Assembly (NCBI RefSeq): GCF_000313135.1
Contig: NW_004457596.1
Location: 119,498-132,205, forward strand
DNA: 12,708 bases
Direction of reading: 5' to 3'
DNA from: Acanthamoeba castellanii str. Neff
Lineage: Eukaryota > Discosea > Longamoebia > Acanthamoebidae
Position 1 is the first letter of the stretch; each line of letters opens with the position of its first letter. A program made the position numbers and the translations under genes. Shown here in pieces: positions 9,141 to 12,708 of this stretch. The notes under the pieces were generated by a model. It was not told the DNA's origin. It made no database searches and worked only from the letters and a program-made list of their open reading frames with translations.

Positions 9141-9160
9141 AAAAAACAGTGCTGTTTTTT
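9141..9160. promoter_or_regulatory. Perfect inverted repeat just upstream of the LRR gene
   Basis: AAAAAACAG and CTGTTTTTT flank a two-base TG spacer, 23 bases above the LRR start codon. It could be a dimeric protein-binding site or lie in the 5' leader. The function is unknown and the A/T runs make chance partly plausible. Confidence 0.35.
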
Positions 9161-9231
9161 TAAACTTTTTCTCGTTGGCCAACAGATAAAAAGGGGACCA
9201 ACAGAGAGATTCTGATTTCTGGTTGGTGCGA

Positions 9232-10138
9232 CTAAACAGGAGAAAATTCGCCTGCACTAATCACCTTCGCCACTGCCTTGGTGGTGATCTGCGCACTCTC
9301 CGCCCCACCTCCCTTCCAACCTTCCTCCATGCCACGCTCCTTTGGCTGCGCGTGGGGCTCGTCCACCATCGCCACGCCTTCAGGTCCTTCCGCAGTGCTG
9401 GGTCCGCCAAGGCTCCAACCCTCGTTCGCTTGCTTTCGAGGTGCGAGCGTCAATCAACTTGGCATGATCATCAGGCTCGAACGGCGCAACAGTGGCAGTC
9501 ACGCCCATGAATGACGTGTGCCGTCGGACGGAGCGGTTCGGGTCGAGAGTGACGAGTTCAGGCCACCCCAGTTCTTGACACGCCCGACAATCCGTGCGCC
9601 AACCCCCTTCGCCCGTCTTCCACCAGCAACCTCCGCCGCTCTCCGACGAGGCCCTCGGACCCGATCTCGTCCGAGCTGGCTCGCTGGCCCGCGAGGAGAA
9701 CCGGGAATTCGGCGGAAGCGACCCGTTCGCCGAGTTCGGTAGCGCACAGCGTGATGGCGTCGGGCCTAGATGGGTTGATGCGGTAAGGCGAAAGTTCTGC
9801 GTATGGGGCCAGGAACTCGTGATGGCCCTACGGGACGCACGGATGATACTGTGGGATCGCCAATCGGAGTTGTTCGGGGTGTGGTCTCTGCCAATCCCAT
9901 TGGCCGGAGGGAGCCTGGCAAAATTCCCAAGAAGATTGAAGCCAGACTGTGGGAGGTTCGGGGTGGACTTGAGGGAGCGCACGGCCATCATGAGGAGATG
10001 AGGAAAGGGGTCATAAGGCCATCGGGTCGCGGTGAAGAGCTTTCCCTTGTTTTGAACTTTGCCAACCCAACACACCACCCTATTGCCCTTCCACAGTAAC
10101 GGGAGGGGCGCACTCCTCACCACCGCCATCATCAACAC
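9232..10138 (-). pseudogene. Possible frameshifted minus-strand gene of unknown family
   Basis: No single frame covers this stretch convincingly, but three minus-strand frames look coding in succession. One runs 9827-9608 (includes HEFLAPYAELSPYR and PDAITLCATELGERV), the next 9602-9422 (GWPELVTLDPNRSVRR, TATVAPFEPDDHAK), the last 9418-9232 (STAEGPEGVAMVDEP), ending in TAG. Each change needs one base fewer and falls at a G run: GGGGG at 9607-9603 and GGG at 9421-9419. A similar break (in-frame TAG 9830-9828, beside GGG) separates the first piece from an open frame reaching ATG at 10138. A rough hand count in 9594-9770 shows GC highest at the third position of the minus frame, as expected for coding. 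It may be a decayed gene, a gene hit by sequencing errors, or GC-rich non-coding DNA. No domain recognised. Only 69 bases separate it from the FYVE-PH start. Confidence 0.3.
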
Positions 10139-10207
10139 CCCTTGCCCGCCCCCAACTGACCCGCCTTCGCCTTAGCCCAAGCCTTTGATCTACCGACCAC
10201 CACCACC

Positions 10208-11558
10208 ATGGGGGCCGTCTACTCTTCGCCCCGCCGTGCCCAGCCCCAGGCTCCTCCCCACTTCCCCACCAAGGGCCTTGAGTTCGTCAAGCCCAAGCCC
10301 GAGCTTTCCCCCGTTAGCCCCAAGACCACCACCACCAACAAGAGCGCGCCCATCTACATGCCCTCGCAGAAGCTCCTGCAGTACGCTCGCCCCCCCCTCT
10401 TTTTTTTCTCGTTGGTTCCCAGTTCTCACCAAGTGTTCGAATTGCTACACGCGAAGGTCCCTGGACACTCTGCCCGAGAACAAGGCCCAAATGATGACCG
10501 CCGCCATCTCCACCTCGTGGACCAACGCCCTCAGCGACGAGGACCTCTCCTCGCGCTTCAGCCACCTCGTGACCTCCGAGTGCGTCTCGCCATTCCACTT
10601 AGTGAAGAAAAGTGTGCTTGGGCCATGATCTGACCCGAGTGAACCCAACGCCACAGAGCCCTCAACCCGTGGTGGAAGCAAGACGCGGCGGCCTGCGAAT
10701 GCCATGCGTGCAAGGCCAAGTTCTCGACCTTCAGGAGAAAGCACCACTGCCGCAGATGTGGCGAGATCTTCTGCTACGCGTGCACGAAGCAGCGCATGTC
10801 GTTGCCCCACCTGAACTACGGCCGCACGCCGGTGCGCGTGTGCGACAGGTGTCACACTTTCCGATCGAAGCAGCTCCAGACGCTCAAGACCGGGATCATG
10901 GTCAAGTACTACGCCCAGGAGACGCACGGCCTGCGCTCGAAGATCATGCACATGAAGCTCTCCTTCCAGGACGAGGACCAGCTCCGCCTGTCGTGGCGCT
11001 CGCTCGACCGCGTGGTGGAGACCACCTCGATCGACTTCCACACCATCAACGGAATCATCTCCGGTCCCTCCAACTCGTCCTTTGCCTCCCACGCTCTGCC
11101 TTCAACCGAAGATGGTACGTCATCGCATTCGCTTTCGCTTTCGTTCTTTATACCGTTCTTACCTTCTTTTCGCAGTGATCGAGGACCTCTTCTTCACGCT
11201 GAAGCTCGAGGACGGCACCGAGCTCTACTTCGAAACCATCACCCCTCTGCAGAAGAAGGAGGAGTGGATCGCGGCGCTGCAGGAATGCGTGCTCCAGTAC
11301 CAGAACAAGGAGACGCGGATTCGACAGGTCGCGCAGCTGCAGAACAAGCTCAACGCCAGCGACGAGGACAGCGACGACGAGGAGGACGTCGACAGCGAGG
11401 TTGAGACCGAGGAGGACCAGGACCAGGACGAAGACCTCAGCAACATGGGCGGTCTGCCTTGCCTGGCGGTCACCTTCCCCGACGAGCTGATGGGTCCCAA
11501 CGGTTCCGCCGTCTCGACTCGTCGCGACATCCTCAACCGCAGGAGACCCAGCTTCTAG
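10208..11558 (+). CDS. FYVE-PH domain protein, predicted endosomal phosphoinositide-binding adaptor
   Basis: Likely binds PI3P through FYVE and a second lipid or protein through PH. Four exons, 10208-10380, 10457-10579, 10657-11114 and 11176-11558, join in frame (introns 76, 77 and 61 bases) to give 378 residues. The start MGAVYSSP fits an N-myristoylation motif (Gly2, Ser6). Residues 10-55 are Pro/Lys-rich. The FYVE domain is about 104-166: WKQD, cysteine pairs 114/117, 130/133, 138/141 and 161/164, RRKHHCRRCG and RVC. A PH-like fold spans about 178-290 (GIMVKYY, LRLSWR, FFTLKLEDG, EEWIAAL with Trp282 in the last helix), resembling the PH region of plant PH-RCC1-FYVE proteins. Residues 312-340 are highly acidic; the tail NRRRPSF is basic. 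The acceptor at 10455-10456 lacks a good pyrimidine tract but restores Gln58 and the frame. The membrane role is inferred from the domains. Confidence 0.9.
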
Positions 11559-11888
11559 GGCTGCTGCTACTCGCACCGCACACCATTCGCCACTCTTCAC
11601 TTTTCACCCTCACCTATTTATTCAACACTGTCCTCCATTCACCTTTCATCATACACCACATTTTTCACACTCGCGGTGCTCTCTCTTGCCTTCGTACCGA
11701 AGCGTGCTCTGCCGCTTTGTATATACCGAAGAGCTGTACAGTTAGATAATGAAAAACACATCAACCCCCCCTTTGCGCCCTGGCCGTGGCCGGCCCCCAC
11801 TATTGCAGTGCCCAGCCCCAGGTCTCAGTTTAGGTGTCTTGCGCGTCTTGAGAAAGAGTGAGTTGGCGAACCACGAGCGAGCGAGGAA
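11559..11888. other. Intergenic region between the FYVE-PH gene and the Rab-like locus
   Basis: No coding signal recognised. The first part is pyrimidine-rich 3' flank of the FYVE-PH gene. A GTATATACC element at 11718-11726 could be a TATA box for the downstream locus, but it lies about 160 bases above the first candidate ATG. Confidence 0.4.
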
Positions 11889-12122
11889 ATGAACCTGTAC
11901 GAGTTTGGGTCGCGTTTGAGCATACCGTCGCCTCACGTGCCGCAAGGTAACACCAACACTTATTTCGCTTCAGGTTCTGCTTTTCTTTTCCCCACCGCAC
12001 CGGCTCTTCACTCGGAAAAGAGGGGTCAATCGTTGTTCGTTTTCTGTTCGATCGCCCCAGCCCCTTTTGAGGATCGCAGACGTAGCAGCTTGATCGAAGA
12101 ACTCGATAGGTACCATTTGTAG
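11889..12122 (+). other. Possible upstream exon(s) of the Rab-like gene
   Basis: An ATG at 11889 opens MNLYEFGSRLSIPSPHVPQ up to a GT donor at 11947. Splicing this to the good acceptor at 12269-12270 (pyrimidine-rich, just before the Rab ATG) keeps the Rab frame and adds Glu-Asp-Asn before its Met, at the cost of a 324-base intron. A second candidate exon, 12061-12109 (PFEDRRRSSLIEELD), fits the first but then puts the Rab out of frame by one base. Read without splicing, the frame stays open to a TAG ending at 12122. I cannot choose between these from sequence alone. Confidence 0.3.
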
Positions 12123-12278
12123 TTTCTTTTTGGCCATCTACCGGAAGTTAATGTTTCGTTTTGCACTTTGCATCCATCGCCTTCTTTCTTCATCGACGCC
12201 AATCACATCCCCCAAGAAAATCAAACTAATGCTCTTGATACTCTTCATTTCTTTTCAATTGCAATTGCAGAGGACAAC

Positions 12279-12708
12279 ATGTCGTTCAAGGTGTTCATTG
12301 TGGGAGATCCGGGTGTGGGCAAGACGAGCATGATGCTTCGATTCATAGATGACACATTCCTGGAGGACACGGCCCCCACCTCTGGCGGCCAGCCCGGCAA
12401 GAAACGCCAAATCGAAGTGGACGGCAAGAACGTGAAATCATTTTGTTTGATACCGATGGCCAGGAGAGATTTGGCAACATCACCTGCTCCCTCTACCAGG
12501 GCATGCATGGTACGCATCTCGCCCATTCACCCGCGATTTTTTAGTTTTTCAGCAACGGACCAATTCCTGCCATTTATTCTAATGATTTTATTTAGCCATT
12601 TATTGACCATTATTTGTGTGCCCCGTGCCACAGGCTTCATCATCGCCTACGATGTGAACAACACCGAGACCTTCAAGGCCGTGGATAACTGGGTAGCTGA
12701 GATGGAGA
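12279..12708 (+). CDS. Rab-family small GTPase, divergent, with a one-base frameshift; truncated by window edge
   Basis: A small GTPase of the kind that regulates vesicle traffic. Exon 1 starts at ATG 12279 (MSFKVFIVGD); the intron is 12510-12633 and exon 2 runs off the window. The P-loop is GDPGVGKTS. Switch I is unusual: TAPTSGGQPGKK stands where Rabs usually have a TIGVDF-type effector motif. After GKNVK the frame breaks. The expected continuation ILFDTDGQERFGNITC is in the +2 frame from 12440, so one base is missing near 12435-12439, beside an AAA run. The rest, MHGFIIAYDVNNTETF and DNWVAEMER, is clearly Rab-like. G3 reads DTDGQ rather than DTAGQ. The missing base could be a sequencing error or a real mutation; good conservation on both sides favours error. 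About 143 of some 200 residues are visible; the G4/G5 motifs and prenylated C-terminus lie outside. Confidence 0.85.
   Translation, partial: MSFKVFIVGDPGVGKTSMMLRFIDDTFLEDTAPTSGGQPGKKRQIEVDGKNVKSFCLIPMARRDLATSPAPSTRACMVRISPIHPRFFSFSATDQFLPFILMILFSHLLTIICVPRATGFIIAYDVNNTETFKAVDNWVAEME

Noticed and set aside
9594..10001. A 135-residue plus-strand ORF opposite the above
   Set aside because: In 9594-9770 its first codon position is more GC-rich than its third, as expected for the antisense of a real frame. It begins at a non-ATG codon and has no domain.
9380..10138. A 252-residue uninterrupted minus-strand ORF as one intact gene
   Set aside because: Its middle part reads as low-information Ser/Pro/Arg sequence, whereas another minus frame there has better codon-position bias. 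I treat the ORF as part of a broken region rather than a clean gene.

Overview
The window looks like nuclear DNA of a GC-rich, intron-dense amoebozoan, most likely Acanthamoeba or a close relative. The reasons are GC-rich codon third positions, short GT-AG introns (about 60-140 bases) in nearly every gene, very tight gene spacing, CGTG/GTGTC-type microsatellites inside introns, and the kinds of genes present (FYVE, TBC, Rab, LRR). The species is inferred; the eukaryotic spliced structure is seen directly, because every exon chain below was rebuilt from GT/AG sites that keep the reading frame.

Layout, left to right: (1) 1-962, minus: 5' part of a mitochondrial-type NADP isocitrate dehydrogenase, cut by the window edge. 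(2) 1237-3590, plus: a 734-residue coiled-coil protein of unknown function with a Ser/Pro/Lys-rich tail, divergent from (1). (3) About 5165-3885, minus: a chain of short exons with poor coding potential. One intron carries a box C/D snoRNA whose guides match adjacent pieces of the conserved 28S segment targeted by U15/snR13; a second intron has perfect C and D boxes. I read this as a non-coding snoRNA host gene. (4) 5345-7833, plus: a ten-exon, 500-residue FYVE-TBC protein (predicted Rab GTPase-activating protein). (5) 9118-8084, minus: a 248-residue leucine-rich-repeat protein with a lipidation-like N-terminus, convergent with (4). (6) About 10138-9232, minus: a region with coding character in three successive frames, possibly a decayed gene or one damaged by homopolymer sequencing errors. 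(7) 10208-11558, plus: a four-exon, 378-residue FYVE-PH protein with a myristoylation-like start. (8) 12279-12708, plus: the start of a divergent Rab-family GTPase with one missing base, running off the right edge, with possible upstream exons from 11889.

Taken together, the right two thirds hold two PI3P-binding-type FYVE proteins, one Rab-GAP domain and one Rab-like GTPase within about 7.4 kb. All are parts expected on endosome or phagosome membranes. Whether they act in one pathway is inference from proximity. The most noteworthy element is the U15-like intronic snoRNA and its apparently non-coding host.
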